Positions 25,168-34,123 of a DNA stretch of 64,000 nucleotides are shown here, in pieces (position 1 is the first letter of the stretch; each line of letters starts with the position of its first letter). Below the pieces are notes generated by a model that was given only the letters and a program-made list of their open reading frames with translations, had not been told where the DNA came from and did not search any database. The stretch covers positions 1-64,000 of the forward strand of contig CADEHE010000013.1 in NCBI GenBank assembly GCA_902826775.1, given 5' to 3'. This stretch comes from an uncultured Pseudomonadota bacterium. Its GTDB lineage: Bacteria > Pseudomonadota > Gammaproteobacteria > Burkholderiales > JALYOK01. The position numbers were made by a program, and so were the translations under genes.

Positions 25168-26757
25168 TTAAGACAAGGAATGCACGCGATAGCGAGTGGT
25201 TTTGTCCCAACCGTTCTCGCGCTTGGTAAACGGCCCAACCACCATTTGAAACAGACTGGCGCGGGTAATCGCGACCAGGCTGATCAGGAAGTTCAAGAAA
25301 TTCATCGGCAATAGCCGAATGCGCTCGCGGCTGCCATCCAAGAATGAGGCCGTGGCCACTTCGAAAAACGCTGCGAAGTTGCCGAGCGCTCCGTACGAAA
25401 CCACCGCTAACAAGGCCAGTAAAGACGCCGACAACGGTGTTACGTTCAAGTAGAACAGCACAATGGCGCAGATCCAGCCGAGCACGATAAGCGGGGAAAG
25501 CGCGTACACGCCCAGCAGCGCCAAGCCATCGACGCGTTCCCAGAAACCGACGTGCCGCTCCAAAAACACTTGGCCGAAATGGCGCCACAGCGATTGGTTG
25601 TGCCCGCGCGCCCAGCGCATGATCTGGCGGATGCGCGTGGGCCACGTTTCCGGCACTTCCTCGTAGCACTCGGCGCGGTTTTCGTAGACCGTTTTCCAGC
25701 CCTCCAGCAACAAGCGGTAGGTAAGGTCAGTGTCTTCGGCCAGCACGTCGTCGTGCCAGCCGCCGACTTCATGTAGTGCTGCCACACGCACGCCGCCGAC
25801 GGTGCCACCGTATTGCGGCACTAGGCCCATGTTCATCCGCGCTTGTTGATCGACTTGATAGCCGCCGGCACGCTCGATATCCAGCAAGCGCGTGAGCAGG
25901 TTGGTGCCGACATTGAGCGGCACCACGCGGCCCATGGTCGCGCCGACTTCCGGATCGAAAAACGGCGACACCAAACGCTTGACCAAGCCGCGCGAAGGGA
26001 AATAGTCGGCATCAAATACGATGATGATGTCGCTGGTAATCAGCTTGGTTGCCTCTTTAAGGGCGGCTGCCTTGCCCGGTTTACCGCCGTTGCGATGCAG
26101 CGGCCGCACTAGGCCGGGACGCGCGCGGGCGATCTCATCGATGATCTCCGCGGTTTTGTCGGTGGAGCGATCATTGATCGGCATGATGGTGAGGCGTTCG
26201 TGCGGATAGTCGACTTGCATCAAAGCGCGCAGCGAGTCGCCGATCACTTTTTCTTCATTGTGCGCCGGCACGATGATGGTGACGCTCGGCCAATCGGCGG
26301 TGTCGACATCGACATATGGATGACGCTGAGTAAAGAACAGCCGGTTCAACGTGAAATAGTAGTGGCGTATCGCGTAGGCGACGATGAAAAAGACTGCGAT
26401 TCCCAAGCCGATGAGACACAGCGTGACCAGCAAGCGGGGTTGGCCGGGCGAGCCGAACTGGCCGTTGGCTGTGCCGAGTGTGGGCGTCACGACCAGCACT
26501 ACGCTCGGCAGCGGCAGCTCTGCAGCGTGCGCCGCCATGAACTCCCAGGACGGTGTGGTGGCGGCAGCGGCACGCCAGGGACGCAGCGGCGCGTTGAGAT
26601 TGACTCGATGACTCGGGTGCATCTTTAGTGCAAGTGGCACATCGCCAGCGGCGCCGCGCTCAAACGAGTAAGCGGTTACGGCCAGCAGGCACAAGGTGCC
26701 GATCAAGACGCTATGCTGCAACAGTTTGCGCAGCAACGAAACGCTCATCATTCGCAT
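25168..26757 (-). CDS. Processive GT2 polysaccharide synthase (PgaC/YaiP-like)
   Basis: This 529-residue membrane glycosyltransferase has two N-terminal membrane segments (about 15-32 and 108-132). The GT2 domain shows D-A-D at 249-251 (VFDADYFP), the acceptor-site Glu-Asp at 341-342 (LAEDTDL) and Q-x-x-R-W at 378-382 (QIMRWARGHNQ), followed by further membrane helices to residue 520. The Q-x-x-R-W motif marks processive synthases that extrude the polymer through the membrane. It heads the run of minus-strand genes down to 21396. The product sugar is unknown, but a UDP-GlcNAc epimerase gene lies directly upstream. Confidence 0.88.
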   Translation of the reverse strand: MRMMSVSLLRKLLQHSVLIGTLCLLAVTAYSFERGAAGDVPLALKMHPSHRVNLNAPLRPWRAAAATTPSWEFMAAHAAELPLPSVVLVVTPTLGTANGQFGSPGQPRLLVTLCLIGLGIAVFFIVAYAIRHYYFTLNRLFFTQRHPYVDVDTADWPSVTIIVPAHNEEKVIGDSLRALMQVDYPHERLTIMPINDRSTDKTAEIIDEIARARPGLVRPLHRNGGKPGKAAALKEATKLITSDIIIVFDADYFPSRGLVKRLVSPFFDPEVGATMGRVVPLNVGTNLLTRLLDIERAGGYQVDQQARMNMGLVPQYGGTVGGVRVAALHEVGGWHDDVLAEDTDLTYRLLLEGWKTVYENRAECYEEVPETWPTRIRQIMRWARGHNQSLWRHFGQVFLERHVGFWERVDGLALLGVYALSPLIVLGWICAIVLFYLNVTPLSASLLALLAVVSYGALGNFAAFFEVATASFLDGSRERIRLLPMNFLNFLISLVAITRASLFQMVVGPFTKRENGWDKTTRYRVHSLS

Positions 26758-26968
26758 GGCTTACCTCTCTGCAGAACACTTGCTACGCTGTCAGACTGCG
26801 CGGGACAAGCGCTGACCTGCGCAGCAGGATCGCGCGACTGCGGCACGAAGCGCGCACTCGCGCCTTCAGCGCGCCGCTGCAGCGCGGGGCATGCTGCCAC
26901 TGGGGACAAACGAGCACAAGCTTGGCCGTGGTTCATTTTTCTCTGTTCTTGGAAATGTGTGCAGGTGC

Positions 26969-28150
26969 TTATGACATAGCTTGTGGCAGCGCCTGGTTGA
27001 TTACCGCTCGACGACTTGCTTCAGCGCCGGCAGAGCCCCCCAGCAGCAGGATTTGCGCGATGCGGTTGCCCGCTTGCCCGTCGCCGTACAGCGTGCGCGG
27101 CTTGGCCATGTACTCGTACGCGCGCCGGTCGCTGAGCAAGCGCTCGACGGCAGCCGCTACTGAGGCTGCGTCGGTGCCCACCAAACGCGCGGCGCCGACC
27201 CGGATCGCTTCCGGGCGTTCAGTGCACGCGCGCGTCACTAACACCGGTTTACCCAGGGCGGGCGCCTCTTCCTGTATGCCGCCGGAATCGGTAATGATGA
27301 GATAGGCGCGATACATCAAGTAGACAAAATCGACGTAATCCTGCGGCTCGATCAGATAAATATTGGGCACGCTGTCGAGAAATTCATGCGCGGGCGCGTA
27401 CACATTGGGGTTCAAATGCACCGGATAGACGATGCATGTTTCAGGATGTGCCAGCGCAATCTGCTTGAGCGCCACACATACGCTGCGGAAATTTTCGCCG
27501 AAGTTCTCGCGCCGGTGCCCGGTAACCAAGATGATGCGGCGCGCCGCATCCAAGTAGGCGAACTTCTTATCCAATTTGGCGCGCAACGCCGCGTCGCTCT
27601 GCAGCCGATCAACGACCAATTGCAGTGAGTCAATGACCGTGTTGCCGGTCACAAACACTCGCTCCGGTTTAGCGCCTTCTTGCAGTAGATTGCGTTTAGC
27701 GCCCGCGGTCGGCGCAAAGTACCAGTGCGCCAAGGCGTCGGTGAGACGCCGGCTCGCCTCCTCTGGCCACGGTGATTGCAAATCACCTGAGCGCAGGCCC
27801 GCCTCGACATGCGCGATAGGCGTGCGCTGCATGAATGCCGCCAGTGCGCCCGCCAACGCCGTCGCGGTGTCGCCATGCACCAGCACGGCATCTGGGCGGC
27901 TCTGCTCAATTGCTTCTGCAACGCCGGACATCACGCGCGCGGTCATGTCCGCCAACGAGCGCCGCTCGTGCATTACGTCCAAATCGAAATCAGGTGACAG
28001 GTCGAAGAACCGCAACAGCGGATCCAACAGTTCGCGGTGCTGGCCGCTCGCGCATACCAGCACTTGGGCGTTGCGCGCTCGCAAGGCCCGGATGACAGGC
28101 GCGAGCTTGATCGCTTCAGGTCTTGTGCCTAGAACAGTTAGCAGTCTCAT
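26969..28150 (-). CDS. wecB: UDP-N-acetylglucosamine 2-epimerase (non-hydrolysing)
   Basis: The 393-residue GT-B-fold enzyme interconverts UDP-GlcNAc and UDP-ManNAc. It contains GTRPEAIKLAPVI at the start, VHGDTATALAGALAAF, HVEAGLRSGDLQSPWPEE, GHRRENFG and TDSGGIQEEAPALGKPVLV, which bind UDP and the allosteric UDP-GlcNAc. The product feeds ManNAc-containing surface glycans. It lies upstream of, and on the same strand as, the GT2 cluster with about 210 bases between, so it may have its own promoter or supply that cluster. Confidence 0.93.
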   Translation of the reverse strand: MRLLTVLGTRPEAIKLAPVIRALRARNAQVLVCASGQHRELLDPLLRFFDLSPDFDLDVMHERRSLADMTARVMSGVAEAIEQSRPDAVLVHGDTATALAGALAAFMQRTPIAHVEAGLRSGDLQSPWPEEASRRLTDALAHWYFAPTAGAKRNLLQEGAKPERVFVTGNTVIDSLQLVVDRLQSDAALRAKLDKKFAYLDAARRIILVTGHRRENFGENFRSVCVALKQIALAHPETCIVYPVHLNPNVYAPAHEFLDSVPNIYLIEPQDYVDFVYLMYRAYLIITDSGGIQEEAPALGKPVLVTRACTERPEAIRVGAARLVGTDAASVAAAVERLLSDRRAYEYMAKPRTLYGDGQAGNRIAQILLLGGSAGAEASRRAVINQALPQAMS

Positions 28151-28662
28151 TCGAACTCAGTGTTTTTTGTTTTCCGATTCGCGCCGGCATACGCTTTACG
28201 CGCGCCCCACCCAACGCAAACCGGCACATCGGTTCGAGCCCCACAGTCCGCTCCGACGAGTCTTGTTCTAATTTTGCAGCAGCCACGATCACCGCCTGGT
28301 CTCGCATACCGGACTCGCCGATCTTTTAGCGACAAGTCAAAGAGTTAGTCGCTATTTGCGAGGCAAGAATAAGCTTTGGTAAACGCCAACGTCAAGCTGC
28401 GCCGCTACCCTGCGCAGTAGGGCGCAAACCCGCCACCGGCGTGCTTTGACGCCGCATCGGCGACGCGCAATGTGATGAAGATGCGCATGGTTGCTGGATT
28501 TGCGCGGACAGCCCGCTAATGTGCGGGAGGGCCAGACACGAGCAAGACGCGCACTCAATGTTGCCTTTTCAAACTATATTCTTTTCTCTGTCCACATCAG
28601 TGCAACGTTGCCACGTGCGGCAACGTTTGCACGCCGCGCACCGCAGTTGCATTACTAGCAGA
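28151..28662. other. Gene-free stretch with a 9-base inverted repeat
   Basis: No convincing gene was found in these 512 bases. Bases 28604-28612 (AACGTTGCC) and 28619-28627 (GGCAACGTT) form a perfect hairpin with a 6-base loop, placed 36 bases after the end of the cupin gene on the minus strand. It could be the 3' end signal for that gene, though there is no U-run after it. The promoter for wecB must lie near 28160-28250. Confidence 0.5.
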
Positions 28663-29187
28663 TTAGTTGCTCGCCTGGCCGCGTGGATCATCCGCCGCGT
28701 TGACGTAGGTGATGCCGGAACTCGGACCTTCTCCGGCCTCCTGAATGATTACTTCGCCGTCCCTAGTAAACGCGAAGTGCGGCGTGTTGGGCTCCGTCGT
28801 GTAGTAACTGCCGGGCGGAAAAGCAATCAGCTTAGCTTCGTCAAAAACTTCACCGACGCCGGAGTAGTACGTCCCCTGCAACACAGTAACAATGCGCCGG
28901 TCGGGGTGCCGATGCGGCGGTAGTTTGTAGCCAGCGGGAATTTTGGCGCGAAAGGTGAAAGTGCCTGGTTTGTTCGGTGCACCTGACATCATGAACATCA
29001 ACATCCCCGGCGGCACTGTCTTGTTCTCCTTCCATTGAATATCTTCGGGCTTGATGATGGTGAAGGCCGCGGCTTCTTCGCTGCGCGCCGCCGTCGCGAG
29101 CAGGCTCAAGAACACCACTATCCAGCCGCTGCAAAAAAGCCCAAAAGCTCCACCGCTGCGGGTATACACATTACTGTATAGTCTCAT
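28663..29187 (-). CDS. Secreted cupin-domain protein
   Basis: The 174-residue product has a signal peptide (hydrophobic 14-34, cut near ARS-EEA). The cupin barrel follows: motif 1 is LPPHRHPDRRIVTVLQGTYYSGVGEVFDE with two His metal ligands, and motif 2 is FPPGSYYTTEPNTPHFAF with the last His. It probably binds a divalent metal. The closest look-alikes are secreted cupins of unknown function and the cupin part of ChrR. The gene is alone on its strand, divergent from lysC. Confidence 0.85.
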   Translation of the reverse strand: MRLYSNVYTRSGGAFGLFCSGWIVVFLSLLATAARSEEAAAFTIIKPEDIQWKENKTVPPGMLMFMMSGAPNKPGTFTFRAKIPAGYKLPPHRHPDRRIVTVLQGTYYSGVGEVFDEAKLIAFPPGSYYTTEPNTPHFAFTRDGEVIIQEAGEGPSSGITYVNAADDPRGQASN

Positions 29188-29316
29188 TAATCACTTTCCT
29201 TAATTGTCTCAAGGATATACTTAGACCACTTTACGAAACAGCAAGGCAGTAAGCCTCGAGCTGCGACAGGCGCGCCGGCGCACTGCGGTAAAATATCAGT
29301 TTTCCCCGAACCTCGT

Positions 29317-30549
29317 ATGGCCCTCATCGTACAAAAATACGGCGGCACTTCGGTCGGCAATCCGGAGCGCATCAAAGCCGTTGCGCAGCGCGTCGCCAAG
29401 TACCACGCGCAAGGCCACCAACTCGTTGTCGTCGTCTCCGCCATGTCGGGCGAAACCAACCGGCTGATCGCGCTCGCCAAAGAAATTCAGTCGCAGCCCG
29501 ATCCGCGCGAGCTGGACGTGATTGCTTCAACCGGCGAACAAGTCACCATCGGCTTAACGGCGATGGCATTGCAAGCGCTCGGCCTGAAAGCGCGCAGCTA
29601 CACTGGTGCGCAAGTGCGCATTTTGACCGATAGCGCGCATACCAAAGCGCGCATCCTCGCCATCGACGAGCAGCGCATGCGCGCTGATCTCAATGCGGGC
29701 CACATTGTCGTCGTCGCCGGCTTTCAAGGCGTCGACGAAGCTGGCAACATCACCACGCTCGGCCGTGGCGGCTCGGACACCACCGGCGTTGCGCTCGCCG
29801 CGGCGCTGAAGGCCGACGAATGCCAAATCTTTACCGATGTCGACGGTGTTTACACCACCGATCCGCGCATCGTGCCGGAAGCGCGCCGGCTCGAGCGCAT
29901 CACTTTTGAAGAAATGCTGGAGTTGGCCAGCCTCGGCTCGAAGGTGCTGCAGATACGCTCGGTGGAATTTGCCGGCAAATACAAAGTTAAGCTGCGCGTG
30001 CTTTCGAGTTTCAGTGACGAGAATTCCGGCACGCTGATTACGTACGAGGATGAAAAGACCATGGAACAGCCGATCATTTCCGGCATTGCATTCAATCGCG
30101 ACGAAGCGAAAATCACCGTACTCGGCGTGCCCGATAAACCCGGCATCGCCTATCAGATTCTCGGGGCGGTCGCTGACGCCAACATCGACGTTGATGTCAT
30201 CGTACAAAACATCGGCCATGAAGGACTAACCGATTTTTCCTTTACGGTAAATCGCAACGAGTACGACAAGACGATGCAGTTGCTGCAAAACAGCGTCAAA
30301 CCGAAAGTTCAAGCGCGCGACGTCATCGGTGACCGCAAGATCGCGAAGGTTTCGCTGGTCGGCGTCGGCATGCGCTCGCACGTCGGCATCGCCAGCAAGA
30401 TGTTCAAGACGCTGGCGGACGAAAGCATCAACATTCAAATGATTTCCACCAGCGAGATTAAGATTTCCGTCATCATCGACGAGAAATACATGGAACTCGC
30501 CGTGCGCGCGCTGCACCGAGCTTTCGATTTGGATCAGGTGAGCGCCTGA
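29317..30549 (+). CDS. lysC: Aspartokinase
   Basis: The 410-residue enzyme phosphorylates aspartate in the first step of lysine, threonine and methionine synthesis. The kinase domain starts VQKYGGTSVGNPERIK and includes GRGGSDTTGVALAAAL and FTDVDGVYTTDPRIVPEA. The C-terminal half holds two ACT domains (VLGVPDKPGIAYQILGAV; VSLVGVGMRSHVGIASKMF) that bind lysine/threonine for feedback control. Length matches the monofunctional class common in betaproteobacteria. tRNA-Ser(GCU) follows 130 bases downstream, a conserved neighbour pair in that class. Confidence 0.96.
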   Translation: MALIVQKYGGTSVGNPERIKAVAQRVAKYHAQGHQLVVVVSAMSGETNRLIALAKEIQSQPDPRELDVIASTGEQVTIGLTAMALQALGLKARSYTGAQVRILTDSAHTKARILAIDEQRMRADLNAGHIVVVAGFQGVDEAGNITTLGRGGSDTTGVALAAALKADECQIFTDVDGVYTTDPRIVPEARRLERITFEEMLELASLGSKVLQIRSVEFAGKYKVKLRVLSSFSDENSGTLITYEDEKTMEQPIISGIAFNRDEAKITVLGVPDKPGIAYQILGAVADANIDVDVIVQNIGHEGLTDFSFTVNRNEYDKTMQLLQNSVKPKVQARDVIGDRKIAKVSLVGVGMRSHVGIASKMFKTLADESINIQMISTSEIKISVIIDEKYMELAVRALHRAFDLDQVSA

Positions 30550-30679
30550 CGGCAGTGACCCATCGCGTTGCGCGCTCTGGGCAGTCACGCTGGCGGCAGG
30601 TTTGACCGAGTGCGGCGAAACCGTTAACCTTGCCGCCTCGTTGGATGGACAACGCGGCTTAGCGCGCCGCGCAGATTTC

Positions 30680-30772
30680 GGAGAGATGGCCGAGTGGTCG
30701 AAGGCGCTCCCCTGCTAAGGGAGTATACGGTCAAAAGCTGTATCGAGGGTTCGAATCCCTCTCTCTCCGCCA
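30680..30772 (+). tRNA. tRNA-Ser (anticodon GCU)
   Basis: It starts GGAGAGATGGCCGAG and ends CTCTCTCCGCCA with encoded CCA. The anticodon loop CTGCTAA gives anticodon GCT, which reads AGC/AGU. A long variable arm (class II) and T-loop GGTTCGAATCC are present. The acceptor stem and T-arm match those of the tRNA-Ser(UGA) at 12108-12195. Confidence 0.96.
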
Positions 30773-30780
30773 AACAAAGA

Positions 30781-30811
30781 AACCGGGGCACTGTGTGCCC
30801 CGGTTTTTTTT
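30781..30811 (+). terminator. Rho-independent terminator after tRNA-Ser(GCU)
   Basis: AACCGGGGCA pairs with TGCCCCGGTT around a short loop and is followed at once by a run of eight T. Confidence 0.93.
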
Positions 30812-30989
30812 AAGGAAACGAGCGCAGTAGCTACGAAACCTCTGGTTCGTTGAGCCGATCGCTGATCGGCGAACGACGCTGCAGCGCCCTTAGTGCGAGG
30901 ACGGAGCGCGAAAAGCACGGCCTGCCGCCGCTGGAATTTGCTAGACTAAACGAGTATAAAATGAGCGAGCAAAGCAGGCACACACCGAT

Positions 30990-31436
30990 ATGATCACATC
31001 CGCACACAAGAGCGCAATCTCGCTGATGGCAGTCTGGCTTGCGTTAACTTCTACGGCGACGCAAGCAGCGGACGATGCCTTCGTCTGTATGGAGGAGACG
31101 CAGGAAAAGTGCGACTATGAGAATAAGAACATACAACTGTTTGTCCAGGGGCGCGATGCGTTCGACGCCGGACGCGAGAAGGGTGATCTGAGCGAAGCGT
31201 ATAAAATCGCGCGCGAGCTGATCGACCGCGGGGACAAGAAGCACGGCGGTGGTTTGATGAAGTTCATCTATGTGCAGTTCGGTCTGGGGACGCACAAGAA
31301 TTTGCCGCAGGCTTACAGGTGGGTAGCCGCCGACCTGGCCGCTGGGGCTGAGTACAAGCGCTTGAGCCTTGAGCGCGTCCTCGAGCAGATCACTGAAAAG
31401 ATGACGCCTGAGCAGTTGGCGGAAGCCAAGAAATAA
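30990..31436 (+). CDS. Small periplasmic Sel1-like protein
   Basis: The 148-residue product has a signal peptide cut near TQA-ADD (residue 27). The body is helical. The part LGTHKNLPQAYRWVAADLAAGAEY (about residues 100-123) resembles a Sel1/TPR-like repeat, and two cysteines at 33 and 40 (VCMEETQEKCDY) could form a disulfide. No family could be named with certainty and no function is known. It is a single gene bounded by a terminator upstream and a hairpin downstream. Confidence 0.7.
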   Translation: MITSAHKSAISLMAVWLALTSTATQAADDAFVCMEETQEKCDYENKNIQLFVQGRDAFDAGREKGDLSEAYKIARELIDRGDKKHGGGLMKFIYVQFGLGTHKNLPQAYRWVAADLAAGAEYKRLSLERVLEQITEKMTPEQLAEAKK

Positions 31437-31440
31437 AATA

Positions 31441-31462
31441 GGGGTACGCGCTTCGGTACCCC
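31441..31462 (+). terminator. Terminator-like hairpin after the Sel1-like gene
   Basis: GGGGTAC and GTACCCC pair perfectly around CGCGCTTCG. The T-tract after it is weak (ATTGTC), so it may be a weak terminator or only a 3'-end structure. It lies between convergent genes. Confidence 0.6.
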
Positions 31463-31504
31463 ATTGTCGAAATTAAGCGAGTTCGGGCTGCTGCGAAGCG
31501 CGCG

Positions 31505-31888
31505 CTACTTAAGCCGCAAATCTTCCTTGATGAATTTGGCGAGTAAACCAAGCGTTTCCTCGTCGATCATGCCCTTGAAGGACGGCATGCCCTTGCCGCC
31601 GCGCCCCTCGGATATCACATTTATTACCTCGGCTTCGGAAAGCTTGGTCACACGCAGATCGGCGCCGTAGCCGCCTTCATTTTGGCCGCCGCGGCCATCG
31701 CCAAGGTGGCAAGTGATGCAGCCGAACTTCTCAAAAGCTGCGCGGCCGCCGCCGCGCGGAATACTTATGACCGGGCGATCGCCCGTTTCTGTCTCCGCGG
31801 ATGCTGTGTTGGGTTGCACCGACCAGAAGCCCAGAGCGCACAGCGCCACGGCCGGCAGGACGGCAAATGTTTTGCGACAACGATTCAT
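31505..31888 (-). CDS. Secreted class I cytochrome c
   Basis: The 127-residue product has a signal peptide (about 1-31, ASA-ETE), one haem-binding motif C57-I-T-C60-H61 (FGCITCHLGDG) and the distal Met101 ligand in GKGMPSFKGM. It is a periplasmic one-haem carrier. It lies 125 bases downstream of the PQQ dehydrogenase gene on the same strand, so it is most likely the electron acceptor of that enzyme, passing electrons to an oxidase. A thioether-bound c-type haem requires the Ccm machinery, not seen here. Confidence 0.9.
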   Translation of the reverse strand: MNRCRKTFAVLPAVALCALGFWSVQPNTASAETETGDRPVISIPRGGGRAAFEKFGCITCHLGDGRGGQNEGGYGADLRVTKLSEAEVINVISEGRGGKGMPSFKGMIDEETLGLLAKFIKEDLRLK

Positions 31889-32013
31889 GGACGTCTACCT
31901 TTTTCTTTGATTTGACCGCTAGGCTCTTATCAACGCGGCGCCGCTTATGGCGCTGACACCCAAAAAAGCAACCAGGGCCGGACAACAACCCGGCCCCGTT
32001 ACGCAACTAGCGC

Positions 32014-33837
32014 TTAGTCGTCCAGCGCGAATACGTACAGCATGTTGCTCGGCACTTGGCTCTTCAACTCTGGCGTAGCGCTGACGAACCATTGCGGCCA
32101 TGCACCGCCTAAGCCCACTTCGATGGCGATATACTGCTTGCCATCGGCCAGGAAGCTCATCGGCGGCGCGTTGATAGCGGAGCCGGTTTCGAACTTCCAC
32201 AGCTCTTCCAGTGTTTCCGCATCCAGCGCCACGAACTGCCCCTCGGCGTAGCCCGCGAACACCAGCCCCCCAGCAGTCGACATCAGGCCGCCCAACTGCG
32301 GATGCTTGGTGGTGTGCTTCTTGGCGACTTTGCCGGTGGCCACATCGATTGCCGTAATGGAGCCCCAAATACGGCCGCACTCCGGATCCTCAAAGGTCGT
32401 AAATGGCGCACCGCCTAAGAACAACGCGCGTTTGCCGGGCCCAGGCGGCTCGGTGGTGACTTCGGTGAACGCCTTGTTGCAGCCGTCGATGGTCGGGATG
32501 TAGTAGCGATTGGTCTGCGGGCTGTAGGTCGTCGGCGGCCAGTTCTTGCCGCCCATATGACCGGGTTTCAACTTACCTTCAATGGTGCCGCGACCCTTGG
32601 TGGCGGTGCCACGCTCGGCGCCGGAGCCCTTCACGTAAGTCTGCACGTCCTTCTTCGCGTCATAGGTCTTCGGCTTGCACTTGGCGTCCAGGCCGCCGGA
32701 CCAGTTCAACTCATGCACGAACTGCGTGCACCACAGCGGTTCGCCGGTCTTGCGATCCAGCGCGTAAGCGTAGCCGTTGCGGTTAGCATGCAGTGCGGCG
32801 CGCACAAATTTGCCGTTGATCGGTGTATCGACAAAGGTGTGCTCATTCACGGAGTCATAGTCGTACGGATCGTTCGGCGTATGTTGGAAGCCCCATCTGA
32901 TCTTGCCGGTGTCCGCATCGAATGCGAGTGCCGAGTCGGTCCACAAGTTGTCGCCGGGGCGGTACGCCGCGTCCCAATCCGGACCCGGGTTTGCGGTACC
33001 CCAGATGATGAGGTTCAACTCCGGATCGTAGGAACCGGTCACCCAAGTCGAGCCACCGCCGGTCTTCCACGCCTGGTTTTTGTCTTTCCACGTTTCGTGG
33101 CCAGGCTCACCCGGTCCAGGAACGGTGTAGGTGCGCCAACGGCGCTTGCCGGTCTTGAGATCCATGGCTTCCAGCCAGCCGCGTATGCCATACTCGGCGC
33201 CTGCCATGCCGGTCACGACCATGTCTTTGACGATCAGCGGCGCGCCGGTGATGGTTTCGCTCTTGCCGGGGTCGGCCACTTGCGCTTCCCATACCTTGGT
33301 GCCGTCGGTCTTGTTCAGGGCGATGATGCGTCCATCGATGACGGGCGAGATCACCATATTCCCGGCCAGCACGGCACCGCGGTTGTTAATACCGCAGCAA
33401 GCCACCGTGGTGGCGAAGTCGGGATCCGGCGCGGGGTTGTACTGCCATACCATTTTCGGCGCAGCGCCGCGGGTGTCGAGTTTAGTCACCACGCCCCAGC
33501 CAGTGGTGATGTAGAGAAAACCATCTTCGGCAACCGGCGTGCCTTCCAAGCCGGCAAAGGGCCATTTGATGATGTCCTTGCCGCCGCCTTGAGTGCCGCC
33601 CATCGCCCACGTATAGGCGACGCGTAGCTTTTTGACGTTCTTAGTGTTGATTTGGTCCAGCCCCGAGAAGCGATGCGCTTCCAAGTTGCCGTGATGGTTG
33701 AGCCAGTTGCCCGGCTCCTTCTCGCTGCTGACCAGGCGCTCCGTCGTTACCTCGCCCGCGAAGGCTGTGACCGCTACAAATGCCCCGGCGAGAATCACTC
33801 CCAATCCGGCAAGCGGCTTATTGTGCTTCCTGTTCAT
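32014..33837 (-). CDS. PQQ-dependent alcohol dehydrogenase (methanol/ethanol family), lanthanide-type signature
   Basis: The 607-residue periplasmic quinoprotein has a signal peptide (cut near AFA-GEV, residue 27) and an eight-bladed propeller with tryptophan-docking-like W motifs. Adjacent cysteines C147-C148 (VACCGINNRG) form the vicinal disulfide over PQQ. The catalytic Asp is 326 in NDPYDYDSVNEH, and the residue two further on is Asp328. In Ca-dependent MxaF that +2 position is Ala; in lanthanide enzymes such as XoxF it is Asp. It should oxidise a primary alcohol and pass electrons to the adjacent cytochrome c. Substrate preference is not readable. Confidence 0.92.
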   Translation of the reverse strand: MNRKHNKPLAGLGVILAGAFVAVTAFAGEVTTERLVSSEKEPGNWLNHHGNLEAHRFSGLDQINTKNVKKLRVAYTWAMGGTQGGGKDIIKWPFAGLEGTPVAEDGFLYITTGWGVVTKLDTRGAAPKMVWQYNPAPDPDFATTVACCGINNRGAVLAGNMVISPVIDGRIIALNKTDGTKVWEAQVADPGKSETITGAPLIVKDMVVTGMAGAEYGIRGWLEAMDLKTGKRRWRTYTVPGPGEPGHETWKDKNQAWKTGGGSTWVTGSYDPELNLIIWGTANPGPDWDAAYRPGDNLWTDSALAFDADTGKIRWGFQHTPNDPYDYDSVNEHTFVDTPINGKFVRAALHANRNGYAYALDRKTGEPLWCTQFVHELNWSGGLDAKCKPKTYDAKKDVQTYVKGSGAERGTATKGRGTIEGKLKPGHMGGKNWPPTTYSPQTNRYYIPTIDGCNKAFTEVTTEPPGPGKRALFLGGAPFTTFEDPECGRIWGSITAIDVATGKVAKKHTTKHPQLGGLMSTAGGLVFAGYAEGQFVALDAETLEELWKFETGSAINAPPMSFLADGKQYIAIEVGLGGAWPQWFVSATPELKSQVPSNMLYVFALDD

Positions 33838-34123
33838 GGATACCTCCTCTAGTTGTCAACTAACTTGCTCGCCACCACCGTGACGCCAGCGGCGGCTGGC
33901 ATAAGCCTACCAAAAAATTGCGGTCCTCAGCCGAAAAATTTTGAAGCAAGTTTGCTTTGGTGTGCTGCTCGCCGACGGGTTGTCTGGCAAGGGCGGCGGA
34001 TCGCCCGTGCTTCACCAATAAAGAACTCCGCACGGACGCAGCCGCCCGACGCGACTCAGCGCCTTGGCTCAAGGATTTGCGGCGTCGACTGCCGATGCAA
34101 TGCCGTGCCTTATCCCTTGCGCG

